A stretch of DNA of 64,000 nt from JAABTL01 sp964465355 (GCA_964465355.1 CAYXJZ010000006.1:1-64000); one strand, 5' to 3'. Shown: positions 44,176 through 52,985, counted from the first letter of the stretch. Made by a program: numbers and translations. The notes: generated by a model not told the origin, from the sequence alone.

Positions 44176-45118
44176 GGCGGATCCTCGGATCGACGGCGGC
44201 GTAGAGCAGGTCGACCAGCAGGTTGACGGTGACCACGACGGTGCCGGCGAGCAGCGTGGCGCCAAGGATGACGGGATGGTCGCGGCCGTTGGCGGCCTCG
44301 ATGGCCAAGCGGCCGAGGCCTGGCCAGGCGAAGACGCTCTCGATGACCACCGAGCCGCTGAACAGCGCGGTGGTGACCAGACCGAGCACGGCCAGCACCG
44401 GCACGAGGGCGTTCTTGAAGGCGTGCTTGAGGAAGACGGCCGAAGGGGAGAGGCCCTTGCTGCGGGCAGTGCGCACGTAGTCGGAGCGGCTCACCTCCAG
44501 CACGGCGGCGCGCGTGACGCGCACCACGTTGGGCATGAGGGTGAAGGCCAGCACCGAGGCGGGCAGGACGAGGTGCCGGATGCGGTCGAGCAGGTCGCCG
44601 CCCATCCTGCCCGGTGAGACGATGCCTGAGCCGGGCAGCCAGCGAAGCTCGACGGCGAAGACGATGATGGCCACGATGCCCAGCCAGAAGCCGGGGATGG
44701 ACATGCCGAGGGTGGAGAGGGTGCTGACCAGGTGGTCGGGCCAGCGGTTGGCGCCGAGCGCCGCCACCAGGCCGAGGACGACGCCGAGCAGGCCGGTGAG
44801 CACGAGGGCCGTGAGGCCGAGCGTGAGGGTGTTGGGCAGCCGTTGCCCGAGCAAGCGGCTCACCGGGAGCCCTTGGGCGTAGCTCACCCCGAGGTCACCG
44901 CGCACCACGCCCAACAGCCACTCGCCGTAGCGCTGCAGCACCGGCTTGTCCAGTCCCAGTTGGCGGATGGTGGCTTCCCGCTCCGCCGCCGTGCGCTCCA
45001 TGCTCACGGCGGCGGAGGGACCGCCAGGGGCCAGGTTGATGAGGAAGAAGGTCAGCACCGAGACCAGCCAGAGCACCAGCAGGCCGAGGCCGATGCGGCG
45101 GAGCAGGTAACCGGTCAA
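44168..45118 (-). CDS. Peptide ABC transporter permease, DppB-like
   Basis: 316 residues, six membrane helices, DppB/OppB type: N-terminal YLLRRIGLGLLVLWLVSVLTF, the LPNTLTLGLTALVL region, and the EAA-like loop SDYVRTARSKGLSPSAVFLK. The start is a TTG at 45118 with a GGAGGAAGG ribosome site upstream. It partners with the DppC-like protein and the solute-binding protein made from the genes next to it. Confidence 0.92.
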   Translation of the reverse strand: MTGYLLRRIGLGLLVLWLVSVLTFFLINLAPGGPSAAVSMERTAAEREATIRQLGLDKPVLQRYGEWLLGVVRGDLGVSYAQGLPVSRLLGQRLPNTLTLGLTALVLTGLLGVVLGLVAALGANRWPDHLVSTLSTLGMSIPGFWLGIVAIIVFAVELRWLPGSGIVSPGRMGGDLLDRIRHLVLPASVLAFTLMPNVVRVTRAAVLEVSRSDYVRTARSKGLSPSAVFLKHAFKNALVPVLAVLGLVTTALFSGSVVIESVFAWPGLGRLAIEAANGRDHPVILGATLLAGTVVVTVNLLVDLLYAAVDPRIRHE

Positions 45119-45150
45119 GGCGTGTCCTTCCTCCCCTCAGGCTCGCCGAC

Positions 45151-46749
45151 TCAGCGGCGGATGTACCAGTCGAAGCTGTGCTGGAAGGCGGCGGCGTTGT
45201 TGATCTCGGCCAGGCCGACCAGCTTGGTGTCGTAGACGGTGAGGATGTCGGGGTACCAGAGGAAGAGGTAGGGAAGCTCGTCGGCGACGAGGGCCTGGAT
45301 CTCCTTGACGATGGCCACCTGCTCCTCCGCGCTGGTGGCGGCGCGGGCGGCGTCCATCAGGGCGTCGAGCTCGGGGTTGCGGTAGCCGGGCATGTTGTTG
45401 CCGACGTCGGCGGTGGCGGAGGAGAAGTAGGGGGCGATGTCGGGGGTGGGCGGGGTGCTCCACCAGGCCAACGTGGCGTTGAAGTTGCGCTGCACGATGA
45501 TCTGCTGGATGTAGGCGTTCCACTCGATGGTCTCGACGACGACCTCGACGCCGATGTCCTGCCAGTACTGCTGAACCAGCAAGGTGGCGTTGACCAGGTA
45601 GCCGAACTGACCGGTCTCCATGTTGATCGACAGGCGTTCGCCGTCCTTCTGGAGGAAGCCGTCGGCGCCGCGGGTCCAGCCGGCCTCGGCGAACAGCGCG
45701 AGGGCGCGCTCCGGGTCGTAGTCGTGGCTGGCCACGGTGTAGTCGTAGAAGGCACCCTGCAGGGGGGCGATGGGGCCGGTGGACTGCACGCCGTAGCCTT
45801 CGAGGATGGCCTCGATCATGGCCTCGCGGTCGATGGCGGTGAGCAGGGCCTGGCGAACGCGCACGTCCTGGAAGCGCTCTTGCGCCAGGTTGAGGGTCAC
45901 GAAGTACCAGATGTTCTGGCTCTGGCGCAGCACCTTGAGGTCGGGGTTGCGGGCCATGCCGGCCAGCAGGGCCGGGTTGTTGACGGTGACCATGTCGAGC
46001 GAACCGGCGAGCAACTGGGCGACCTGGGCGTTGTTGTCAGGCAGGACGCTGAAGACGATGCCGGCCAGCTTGGGCGTCTCGCCCCAGTAGTTCTCGTTGG
46101 GCACGAGGCTCACGTAGGCGCCTGGCACGAACTCGTCGACGCGGTACGGGCCGGTGACGACGGGCGACACCTTGTTGAACTCGGCCACCGTCAAGGGGTT
46201 CTCGGCCGAGCCGAGCACGTGCTCGGGCAGGATGCCGGCGTAGTAGGCCAGATAGTAGGCCAGCGAGGAGAAGGGGGTGTTCAACTCGAAGCGCACGGTA
46301 TGCGGATCGACGATCACCACCTGGCTCACCGGGGTGAAGGTGGAGCCGCGGTTGGCGCCGAGCTCGCGGTTGAGCACCACGTCGTTGAAGGTGAAGGCCA
46401 CGTCCTCTGCGTCGAAGGGCTCGCCGTCCGACCAGACCACGTCCTGGCGGAGCTGGAAGGTCCAGCTCATGCCGTCGTCGGCGATCTCCCAGCTCTGGGC
46501 CAGGCCTGGGCTGGGTGCCAGGTTGCCGGTGTCGTAGCGAACGAGCTGGTCGAAGAGGATGGAGTTGATCAGGTTCGACTCGATGACCGCGTTGGCGCTC
46601 CACGGGTTGAGGGTGGGGTCGGCGTTGGTGGCCAGGTTGAGCACGCCGTTGGGGTCGATGTCGACCTGGGCCAGTGCTGCGGCGGGGAGCACCAGGCTGA
46701 GCACGGCGCCGAGCAGCAGCGCCCTGAAGGGGGTGGATGGTACACGCAT
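45151..46749 (-). CDS. Peptide-binding protein, SBP family 5
   Basis: 532-residue periplasmic or envelope binding protein of cluster C (DppA/OppA). A signal peptide (FRALLLGAVLSLVLPAAALA) precedes QVDIDP. The family signature is present in QVVIVDPHTVRFELNTPF and the strands around LAQSWEIADDGMSWTFQL. AGGAGG lies 5 nt before the ATG at 46749. Ligand not predictable, but the downstream peptidases point to peptides. Confidence 0.94.
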   Translation of the reverse strand: MRVPSTPFRALLLGAVLSLVLPAAALAQVDIDPNGVLNLATNADPTLNPWSANAVIESNLINSILFDQLVRYDTGNLAPSPGLAQSWEIADDGMSWTFQLRQDVVWSDGEPFDAEDVAFTFNDVVLNRELGANRGSTFTPVSQVVIVDPHTVRFELNTPFSSLAYYLAYYAGILPEHVLGSAENPLTVAEFNKVSPVVTGPYRVDEFVPGAYVSLVPNENYWGETPKLAGIVFSVLPDNNAQVAQLLAGSLDMVTVNNPALLAGMARNPDLKVLRQSQNIWYFVTLNLAQERFQDVRVRQALLTAIDREAMIEAILEGYGVQSTGPIAPLQGAFYDYTVASHDYDPERALALFAEAGWTRGADGFLQKDGERLSINMETGQFGYLVNATLLVQQYWQDIGVEVVVETIEWNAYIQQIIVQRNFNATLAWWSTPPTPDIAPYFSSATADVGNNMPGYRNPELDALMDAARAATSAEEQVAIVKEIQALVADELPYLFLWYPDILTVYDTKLVGLAEINNAAAFQHSFDWYIRR

Positions 46750-46769
46750 GCGAGCCTCCTGATGGGTCC

Positions 46770-47630
46770 TCATCCCGTGTGCCCGAGCCCCTGGGAGACG
46801 GCCCGGGTCACACGGACGATGAGCTGGGTAAGCCGCGCGAGCTCGGTCTCGCCCACGCGGAAGGACGGTCCTCCGACGCTGATCCCGCCCACCACCGCAC
46901 CGGTGGCGTCGAAGATGGGCGCGCCGACTCCGCGCGCCGCTGCGTCGTAGTCCCCGTCACTGACGGCGTAGCCGAGCGAGCGGATGGTCTCCAGCTCGGC
47001 GCGTAGCCGTTGGGGGTCGAAGGTGGTGGTCTCGGTGTAGCGGGGCAGGCGCCCCAGCTCGGCCAGGACGCGCTCCTGCTGCGCCTCCGGCAGGAAGGCG
47101 AGGATGGCCTTCGGCACGGCGCCAGCGTGCAGCGGCAGGGCTGAGCCCACCGTCACCGAGGCGAGGCGAACCTGATGCCGACTCTCGCGGCGATCGAGGA
47201 AGACCGCCCGCTCACCGTTCAGCACGGCCAAGTGGACGCTCTCGCCGCTCTCCTCGGCCAGTTGGTCGAGGTGCTGGCCGGCCACCTCCGTGAGGCTGCC
47301 GTGACGCCCCTGCACCACAGCGGCGCTGAGCCGGGTGATGACGGCGGTGAGGGAGAAGCGGCTCTCGTCGTCGCTGCGCAGGAAGCCGGCGGCCTCCAGC
47401 GTCTTGAGCGAGCGGTAGAGCTGGTTCTTCTCCAGACCGGAGACCATCGTGAGCTCCGCCAGGCTGTAGCGGTGCGGTGGGGTGGAGAAGGCGTTGAGCA
47501 CCTGCAGGGTGCGCAGGGCCGAGGCGATGACGTACTGGTTGGTGCCCGCAGGCGTGTCGGCGAAGCCCGGGTTCGTGCCGGTTCCCGGCGGGACCGGCTT
47601 CGGATCCGTGCGTATCAGCCTGCGAGACAT
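46770..47630 (-). CDS. IclR-family regulator
   Basis: 286 residues: a winged helix (YSLAELTMVSGLEKNQLYRS, LKTLEAAGFLRSDDESRF) and a C-terminal effector-binding GAF-like domain (VRLASVTVGSALPLHAGAVP; GVGAPIFDATGAVVGGISV). It leads the peptide operon and should control it by binding a metabolite. The ATG at 47630 has a -10 box 6 nt upstream and no ribosome site, so it is probably leaderless. The N-terminal ~30 residues are Pro-rich and unlike the family. Confidence 0.93.
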   Translation of the reverse strand: MSRRLIRTDPKPVPPGTGTNPGFADTPAGTNQYVIASALRTLQVLNAFSTPPHRYSLAELTMVSGLEKNQLYRSLKTLEAAGFLRSDDESRFSLTAVITRLSAAVVQGRHGSLTEVAGQHLDQLAEESGESVHLAVLNGERAVFLDRRESRHQVRLASVTVGSALPLHAGAVPKAILAFLPEAQQERVLAELGRLPRYTETTTFDPQRLRAELETIRSLGYAVSDGDYDAAARGVGAPIFDATGAVVGGISVGGPSFRVGETELARLTQLIVRVTRAVSQGLGHTG

Positions 47631-47636
47631 CCTCGC

Positions 47637-47661
47637 ATCTTAAGACGAAGCCACGGCTTCG
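47637..47661 (-). promoter_or_regulatory. Leaderless promoter and palindrome of the IclR operon
   Basis: TAAGAT (minus strand, 47642-47637) lies 6 nt before the IclR ATG. Just upstream is a perfect palindrome CGAAGCC-AC-GGCTTCG (47646-47661), which would cover the spacer between -35 and -10; no clear -35 is seen. Likely autoregulatory site. Confidence 0.7.
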
Positions 47662-47713
47662 CCCCCTGCCATCCACCGCAGACAGGTATACAGCCGCGGA
47701 CGCGGCCGGCCTC

Positions 47714-49090
47714 TCAGGCTTGGGTCAGTTGGGCGTCCAGCCGTTGTGCGGCGCGCTCGACGGCTGCGACAAGGCGCTGCGACCAGTGGTCGACCAGGTC
47801 CTGGCTGTTGGCCTCGACCATGACCCTGACCAGGGCCTCGGTGCCGGAGGGGCGCAGGTTGACGCGGCCCTTGTCGCCCAAGGCCGACTCGGCCTCGGCC
47901 ACCACCGCCAGCACCTCGCCGTCGTCGGCCAAGGCCGCCTTGGCCGCGGGGGGCACGGCGATGCTGCTCAAGGACTGTGGATAGACGGGGATGCGGTCCA
48001 TCCAGTCCTCCAGCGATGTGCCCGATGCGCGGCAGGCCGAGAGCAACTGCAGGGCCGTCAGGATGCCGTCGCCGGTTGGCGCCTTGTCGAGGAAGAGCAC
48101 GTGGCCCGACTGCTCGCCCCCCAGCTTCAGCCCTTCCTCGCGCAGCCGCTCGAAGACGTAGCGGTCACCCACCTGCACCCGCTGCAACTGCACGCCGTGC
48201 TCGGCGAGGAAGCGCTCGGTGCCGAGGTTGGTCATCTGCGTGGCCACCACCTGCCGCTCGCCGCGGACCAAGGCGCAGATGGCCAGCACCTGATCGCCGC
48301 TCACCAGGCGGCCGCGGCGGTCGACCAGCAGCGCGCGGTCGGCGTCGCCGTCGAAGGTGATGCCGACGTCGAGGCCGTTCTTCAGCACCCGCTCCCGGAT
48401 GGCCTCGGGATGGGTGCTGCCGCAACCCACGTTGATGTTGCGACCGTCCGGCCGGTCGTACAGGACGTCGAGTCGGGCGCCGATCTGCTTGAACACCCGC
48501 GGCGCCACCTGATAGGCCGCGCCGTTGGCGCAGTCCAAGCCCACCCTCAGGCCGTCGAGGTAGGGGGCGTTGGCCAGGAGGAAGTCCTGGTAATGGCCAT
48601 CGTCATGGCGGTAGCGCCTCACCTCGCCCAACGCCTGGCCGTCCATCTCCGACCATGGGTCGGTGCCGGCCGTGAGGTACTGGTCGATGCCGTCCTCCAG
48701 CGCCAGCTCCTGCTCGTCGGCCAGCTTGGCGCCGTCGGGGCCGAAGATCTTGAGGCCGTTGTCCTGGTAGGGGTTGTGGGAGGCGCTCACCATCACGCCT
48801 GCGTCGGCGCCGGTGGCCAGGACGAGGCGGCTGACCCCAGGCGTCGGCATGATGCCGAGGTCCACGACCTCGGCACCCCGGCTGCTCAGGCCGGTGACGA
48901 CCGCGGCGGCCAACATGCTGCCCGAGCGGCGCGTGTCACGCCCAACGACCACCTTGGGCGCCCCGGTCGACCTCGAGCGAAGGTGCTCGGCGGTGGCGGC
49001 ACCCAAGGCCATGGCGAAGCCGGCGGTCATGGGGTGCCGTCCTGCGACCCCTCGAACGCCGTCTGTCCCGAAGTAGCGTCGTAGCGACAT
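47714..49090 (-). CDS. glmM: Phosphoglucosamine mutase
   Basis: 458 residues, converts glucosamine-6-phosphate to glucosamine-1-phosphate for UDP-GlcNAc, peptidoglycan and lipid synthesis. The N-terminus is YFGTDGVRGVAG. The phosphoserine loop VSASHNPYQDNG (Ser near 102), metal loop ITFDGDADRALL, sugar-binding GGEQSGH and phosphate loop RPSGTEALVRVM are all complete. I take the ATG at 49090, because the upstream ATG at 49099 lies inside the -10 box. Confidence 0.96.
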   Translation of the reverse strand: MSLRRYFGTDGVRGVAGRHPMTAGFAMALGAATAEHLRSRSTGAPKVVVGRDTRRSGSMLAAAVVTGLSSRGAEVVDLGIMPTPGVSRLVLATGADAGVMVSASHNPYQDNGLKIFGPDGAKLADEQELALEDGIDQYLTAGTDPWSEMDGQALGEVRRYRHDDGHYQDFLLANAPYLDGLRVGLDCANGAAYQVAPRVFKQIGARLDVLYDRPDGRNINVGCGSTHPEAIRERVLKNGLDVGITFDGDADRALLVDRRGRLVSGDQVLAICALVRGERQVVATQMTNLGTERFLAEHGVQLQRVQVGDRYVFERLREEGLKLGGEQSGHVLFLDKAPTGDGILTALQLLSACRASGTSLEDWMDRIPVYPQSLSSIAVPPAAKAALADDGEVLAVVAEAESALGDKGRVNLRPSGTEALVRVMVEANSQDLVDHWSQRLVAAVERAAQRLDAQLTQA

Positions 49091-49097
49091 GGAGGTC

Positions 49098-49103
49098 ATC
49101 TTA
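49098..49103 (-). promoter_or_regulatory. -10 box of glmM
   Basis: TAAGAT on the minus strand, 7 nt before the ATG at 49090. Its last bases form part of an alternative ATG at 49099, which therefore cannot be inside a leaderless transcript. Confidence 0.65.
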
Positions 49104-49182
49104 GCCCGCTGTCCGACGGCCCCCAGGTGCCGCTGCCACGCGCAGCTCGGCGTCGCTCCGACCCTGCGTCGGCCCGGCGTCG

Positions 49183-49188
49183 TAAGCT
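49183..49188 (+). promoter_or_regulatory. -10 box of the 192-residue protein gene
   Basis: TAAGCT, 6 nt before the ATG at 49195, with no ribosome site; probable leaderless start, divergent from glmM. Confidence 0.6.
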
Positions 49189-49194
49189 TTCGCC

Positions 49195-49773
49195 ATGTTC
49201 CAGGCCGGTCTCAAGCCCATGGAGGGGAGCCTCTACACCGACGACTTCCGGATCCAGGGTGTGTTCCACCTGAGAAGCAACACCGGCACATCCTGGCTGC
49301 TCAACGCCGACGACAGGCCGCACCTTCCGCTCACCCGGGTGCGCATGTACCGCCCCGGCCACGAGCACCCGCCGACGGCCGAGAGTCTGCTCTACGACAC
49401 GCACTTCGCCGCCATCCCCAAGTCCTCCATCGTATGGATGGCGGGCGGCGCCCCCGACCAGACCCAAGAGGGCTACGGGCGTCAGCCACGCAAGATCTAC
49501 CTGGTCTACCCGACCTACCTGCTGACCGGCTACCTCTCGGTCAGGCCCGAGGTGCGCCTGTCCGACTTCCTGGCATCGGCCATGACCGCCAAACCCTTCT
49601 ACACGCTCAACGAGGCCAAGCTGCTGAGGCCGGGCGGGCCAGGCAAGACACTGGCCGAGCTGGACGAGCTGCAGAGCCACCCCTTCATCACGGTCAACCT
49701 CCGCAACGTGGCGGGGGTGTTCGACGTGCAAGGTGGGGATCCGGGCAAGGCCTTCATCGTGGAGGACGGCTGA
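49195..49773 (+). CDS. Conserved-looking protein of unknown function
   Basis: 192 residues, no signal peptide or membrane helix. I do not recognise the family. Segments such as MEGSLYTDDFRIQGVFHLRS, RVRMYRPGHEHPPTAESLLY and RKIYLVYPTYLLTGYLSV suggest a soluble beta-rich protein, perhaps PilZ-like or single-strand-binding in shape, but this is a guess. Good codon use and a promoter at the right place support a real gene. It ends in a pair of hairpin terminators. Confidence 0.75.
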   Translation: MFQAGLKPMEGSLYTDDFRIQGVFHLRSNTGTSWLLNADDRPHLPLTRVRMYRPGHEHPPTAESLLYDTHFAAIPKSSIVWMAGGAPDQTQEGYGRQPRKIYLVYPTYLLTGYLSVRPEVRLSDFLASAMTAKPFYTLNEAKLLRPGGPGKTLAELDELQSHPFITVNLRNVAGVFDVQGGDPGKAFIVEDG

Positions 49774-49835
49774 TCGGCGGGGCTGCGCCCCACCGATCAG
49801 CTTGGCTTTCGAGCGGCGGATGCCGCTCGAAAGCC
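49771..49835. terminator. Two hairpins between converging genes
   Basis: First: TGATCGGCGGGGC (49771-49783) with GCCCCACCGATCA (49787-49799), one mismatch, beginning at the TGA stop of the gene before. Second: perfect GGCTTTCGAGCGGC (49804-49817) with GCCGCTCGAAAGCC (49822-49835), loop GGAT, ending 5 nt before the converging SDR stop. Confidence 0.8.
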
Positions 49836-49839
49836 GGCT

Positions 49840-50592
49840 TCAGAGGTTCCAGCCTCCCGACACCTCGATGTGCACCCCCGTGACGTAGGCCGCCTCGGGG
49901 CTGAGCAGGTAGCGGACGGCCCCTGCCAGCTCCTGCAGTCGGCCCGTGCGGCCCATGGGCAGTTCGTCCATCGGCATGCTCACGCTCGTCTCCATCACAC
50001 CTGGGCTGACGACGTTGACGGTGATGCCGTTGGCCGCCTCGCTCAGCGCCAGCGCCTTGCTGTAGAGGATGACGCCTGCCTTGGCCACCTGGTAGGCCAC
50101 GATGGCCGGCCTTGCCTTGAGCAGCTCGGCGCCGGCGAAGCCGATGTTGACGATGCGCCCGCCGCCGGCAGCGCGCATGCCGGGCACCGCTCGCTGGCAG
50201 GTGTAGAAGACACTGTGCAGGTTGGAATCGATCATGTTGTGCCAGGTGCCGCTGTCCAGCTCGGCCAGCGGGCCCTTGTGGTAGTCACCGACGTTGTTGA
50301 CCAGCACCCGTAGACCGCCCAAGGCCGCAGTGGCGTCGTCCACCAGTCTCTGCGCCTGCGCCTCCTGGCTCAGGTCGGCGGCCAGCGCCACCGCCCGCAC
50401 GCCGAGCGCCTGAGCCTGCTTCACCACCCGCTCGGCCTCCGCCTTGCTGCGGCGGTAGTGGACGGCCACGTCAAGACCGCCTTCGGCCAGCATCATGAGC
50501 ACCGAGCGGCCGATGCCCTTGGCCGAACCGGTGACCAGGGCGCCGCCACGGCCAGGCAGTGCCCGCAACGGGCTGGCGCCGACCGTGCTCAT
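49840..50592 (-). CDS. Short-chain dehydrogenase/reductase
   Basis: 250-residue classical SDR: cofactor loop GALVTGSAKGIGRSVL, NNVGD at the place of NNAG, catalytic Tyr-Lys in AYQVAKAG (YxxxK), and an active-site segment IVNIGFAG where the usual Ser is not obvious. The C-terminus (YVTGVHIEVSGGWNL) is as in FabG-like enzymes. The ATG overlaps the NUDIX stop (ATGA, 50592-50589). The missing canonical Ser makes the reaction uncertain; the substrate is unknown. Confidence 0.88.
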   Translation of the reverse strand: MSTVGASPLRALPGRGGALVTGSAKGIGRSVLMMLAEGGLDVAVHYRRSKAEAERVVKQAQALGVRAVALAADLSQEAQAQRLVDDATAALGGLRVLVNNVGDYHKGPLAELDSGTWHNMIDSNLHSVFYTCQRAVPGMRAAGGGRIVNIGFAGAELLKARPAIVAYQVAKAGVILYSKALALSEAANGITVNVVSPGVMETSVSMPMDELPMGRTGRLQELAGAVRYLLSPEAAYVTGVHIEVSGGWNL

Positions 50593-51113
50593 GCGCCCAG
50601 CTCCACGGATGGCGGCCCCTGGGTGAGGCTGCCATCGGCGATCAGCTCCGGTCCGGCGAAGCCGTGCTCCTCGTAATGCTGCAGCAGGACGCGGGTGGGG
50701 CCGTTGAGGTCCATCTCCCTTGCCTCCTCGGGCAGCAGCCAGCTGGCCTCCTGCGCCTCGTCGTTGAGCCGCACCGCCTCCGAGCTGCTGCGCGCCACGA
50801 AGTTCAGCAGCAGGAAGTGCGCAGGCCGATGGAACTCGGGGTGGTCGATGGCCTCCTGCACCGGCGCCCACACCACCCGCTCCAGCGTCAGGGCCGTCTC
50901 CTCCTCGACCTCGCGGCGCACCGCCGCCCACAACGTCTCGCCATGTTCCACCTTGCCGCCTGGCACCCCCCAACGGTGCCCCCACTTGTGGGTGCGCAGC
51001 AGCAACAGCCTGCCCGAAGGGCCGACGATCAAGGCGCCCACCGTCAGCAGCGGGTAGCTGCGGCCCGGCTCGGCCATGGCGCCGGCCGGCAGCGTCGCCT
51101 GGTCCCCGCTCAC
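50589..51113 (-). CDS. NUDIX hydrolase
   Basis: 174 residues. The Nudix box runs from GGKVEHGETLWAAVRREVEE to its EET end and is intact (Gx5Ex7REUxEExGU pattern; final ETAL). It hydrolyses a nucleoside diphosphate-linked compound. I use the GTG at 51113, which overlaps the stop of the upstream gene (GTGA); an ATG at 51077 is a shorter option. Middle gene of a three-gene operon. Confidence 0.9.
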   Translation of the reverse strand: MSGDQATLPAGAMAEPGRSYPLLTVGALIVGPSGRLLLLRTHKWGHRWGVPGGKVEHGETLWAAVRREVEEETALTLERVVWAPVQEAIDHPEFHRPAHFLLLNFVARSSSEAVRLNDEAQEASWLLPEEAREMDLNGPTRVLLQHYEEHGFAGPELIADGSLTQGPPSVELGA

Positions 51114-52024
51114 GATGCTCCAGCCCGGCGCAGGCGGAAGCGCCTGACCCGCCACAGCTGCAGGCCGACGGCGTACAGGCCCATGAGGTACACGAGGTAG
51201 ACGTAGGCGAAGGGCCGACCGACCACCAGACACAGGCCGAGGACGAGGAGCTGCGTGGACAGACCGAAGTTGGCCAGGCCGCCTGCCGAGAGGCGGTCGT
51301 GCCAGGCAAGCCGCTCGGCGGGGGTCGCCTGCGGAAGGGGCCGGCCGGCCAGCCGCTGGAAGAGCGCGGCGTCCCAGCGCTCGATCATGCGGTCCTGCGG
51401 CGCGAGGATGCCGTCGTACACGCCGCGGAAGAAGGCGAGGACGGCGGTGGGCGCGCCCGGTGGCGCGTCCTTGGTTGCCTCGCCTGCGCCCGAGGCACTG
51501 CGGTGCAGGCGCTTGAGGTTGAAGTCCAGCGAGAACAGCAGCATGAGCACAAGGTACGCCCCAAGCGCCAGGGGCAAGGCAAGGCCACCAGGTCCGTGCA
51601 GCGCAAGGGCGAGGAAGAGCAGCAGGTTGACGGCGGTGTCGAGCACGGTGTCGAGGTAGCGGCCCATCTGCGTCACCTGGCCGGTGGCCCGCGCCAGGCT
51701 GCCGTCCACGTTGTCGAGCAGGGTCTTGATCTGCAGCAGCAGAGCGGCAGCCCACCAGGGGAGGAGGCCAGCGACGAAGGCCCCCCAATCGCCCAGACCA
51801 GGGTCGGCGGGCGCGGGGCCACCCAGGGCGATGAGGCCGGCGGCCATCACGCCGAGCAGGCTGTGGCTCCACACCACCGTCTGCGGGTCGACCCCGCGCC
51901 GAGCCAGCCATCGGACGCAGGCCATCGTGAGCGGATGCATCAGCAACTGCCACAGCTCAGGCGCCGGCCTGACCTTGTCGGCCAAGCCGAGGTCGAGATT
52001 CCGTGGTGGCTCCCTGATGTCCAT
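51110..52024 (-). CDS. CDP-alcohol phosphatidyltransferase
   Basis: 304-residue integral membrane enzyme that joins a CDP-activated lipid or alcohol to an acceptor. The family motif DG(x2)AR(x8)G(x3)D(x3)D is complete, from DNVDGSLARATG to GRYLDTVLD. About six helices surround it. TAGGCT (minus strand, 52040-52035) lies 10 nt before the ATG at 52024. The nearby GDPD gene, divergent, fits phospholipid turnover. The exact lipid is unknown. Confidence 0.92.
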   Translation of the reverse strand: MDIREPPRNLDLGLADKVRPAPELWQLLMHPLTMACVRWLARRGVDPQTVVWSHSLLGVMAAGLIALGGPAPADPGLGDWGAFVAGLLPWWAAALLLQIKTLLDNVDGSLARATGQVTQMGRYLDTVLDTAVNLLLFLALALHGPGGLALPLALGAYLVLMLLFSLDFNLKRLHRSASGAGEATKDAPPGAPTAVLAFFRGVYDGILAPQDRMIERWDAALFQRLAGRPLPQATPAERLAWHDRLSAGGLANFGLSTQLLVLGLCLVVGRPFAYVYLVYLMGLYAVGLQLWRVRRFRLRRAGAS

Positions 52025-52034
52025 GGCTGGCCCG

Positions 52035-52091
52035 AGCCTAGCAGGGGCTGGCGCGATGGCTCATGTCGTGCGCATCGGCCGGCGATAGGCT
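52035..52091. promoter_or_regulatory. Divergent promoters for the CDP-alcohol enzyme and GDPD
   Basis: TAGGCT occurs on both strands: minus 52040-52035 (10 nt from its ATG) and plus 52086-52091 (6 nt from the GDPD ATG at 52098). No ribosome site precedes either gene. Confidence 0.6.
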
Positions 52092-52097
52092 GAACCC

Positions 52098-52985
52098 ATG
52101 GCTTGGCTGGTGCTGATCGGTGCGGCGGTGGCGCTGTGGCTGTGGTGCGGCCCCACCTGGCGCGGGCGTCCCCTGAGCGGTGTGCGGCGTCCCAAGCCAT
52201 GGCTGATCGGCCACCGGGGCATGCGGAGTTCCGCGCTGTCGGAGAACAGCATGGGCGCCTTCCGTGCTGCGCTGGAGGCTGGGCTCGACGGCCTGGAGAC
52301 CGATGTCCAGCGCAGCGCAGACGGGGAGTTGGTGCTGGTCCACGACATCGACTTCGAGCTGCCGCCGATGCTGAAGGGCACGGCGCCATGGCGCCTGCCC
52401 GTCGACCGCGCCGTCCTGGGGGAGCTGCGCGCTGCCGTCCCTCAGCTGGCCAGGCTGTCGGAGTTGTTCACCTTGGTGCATGCCTTCCCCGGCACCATGC
52501 TCAACCTCGAGATGAAGACCCTGCGGCTGATCCCTTGGCGGCTGGCCTGGGATGTCGCCGACGCCGTGCGGGCCTCCGGTCTGAGTGACAGGACCATCGT
52601 CTCCAGCTTCAACCCGCTGGCCCTGCTGCTGCTGCGCCTGCGTGCGCCGGCCCTGCGCACCGCCTACCTATGGGTGGATCGGCCGGACGTGCCGAGGCCG
52701 ATGCGCTCGCCCTGGCCGGCTGCGCTGCTGCACGTCGACGCCATGCATCCGGAGCACGTCGGCCTCGACTCGGCCCAGGTTCGCGGCTGGCAGCGCCGAG
52801 GCCTGCTGGTCAACGTCTGGACCGTCAACCGGGCCGATGAGGTGCGCAGCGCACGGGCTGTGGGCGTGGACGCTATCATGGCTGACGACCCGCACGCGCT
52901 CCTGCACGCCGCCGACCGCTCGTCGGCGGTGCACGACGGAGACCAACCACAGGCGGGCGCTCCCGCGATCTTCCCGGCCGACTGA
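52098..52985 (+). CDS. Glycerophosphodiester phosphodiesterase
   Basis: 295 residues. One N-terminal hydrophobic segment (WLVLIGAAVALWLWCG) may anchor it. The GDPD barrel has IGHRGMRSSALSENS (catalytic His and Glu region), GLETDVQRSADGELVLVHD (metal Glu and Asp, second His), and VNVWTVNRADE near the end. It breaks glycerophosphodiesters from phospholipid turnover into glycerol-3-phosphate and an alcohol. Confidence 0.94.
   Translation: MAWLVLIGAAVALWLWCGPTWRGRPLSGVRRPKPWLIGHRGMRSSALSENSMGAFRAALEAGLDGLETDVQRSADGELVLVHDIDFELPPMLKGTAPWRLPVDRAVLGELRAAVPQLARLSELFTLVHAFPGTMLNLEMKTLRLIPWRLAWDVADAVRASGLSDRTIVSSFNPLALLLLRLRAPALRTAYLWVDRPDVPRPMRSPWPAALLHVDAMHPEHVGLDSAQVRGWQRRGLLVNVWTVNRADEVRSARAVGVDAIMADDPHALLHAADRSSAVHDGDQPQAGAPAIFPAD

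Noticed and set aside
49097..49099. ATG at 49099 as the glmM start
   Set aside because: It overlaps the -10 box TAAGAT, so it would lie upstream of the predicted transcription start.
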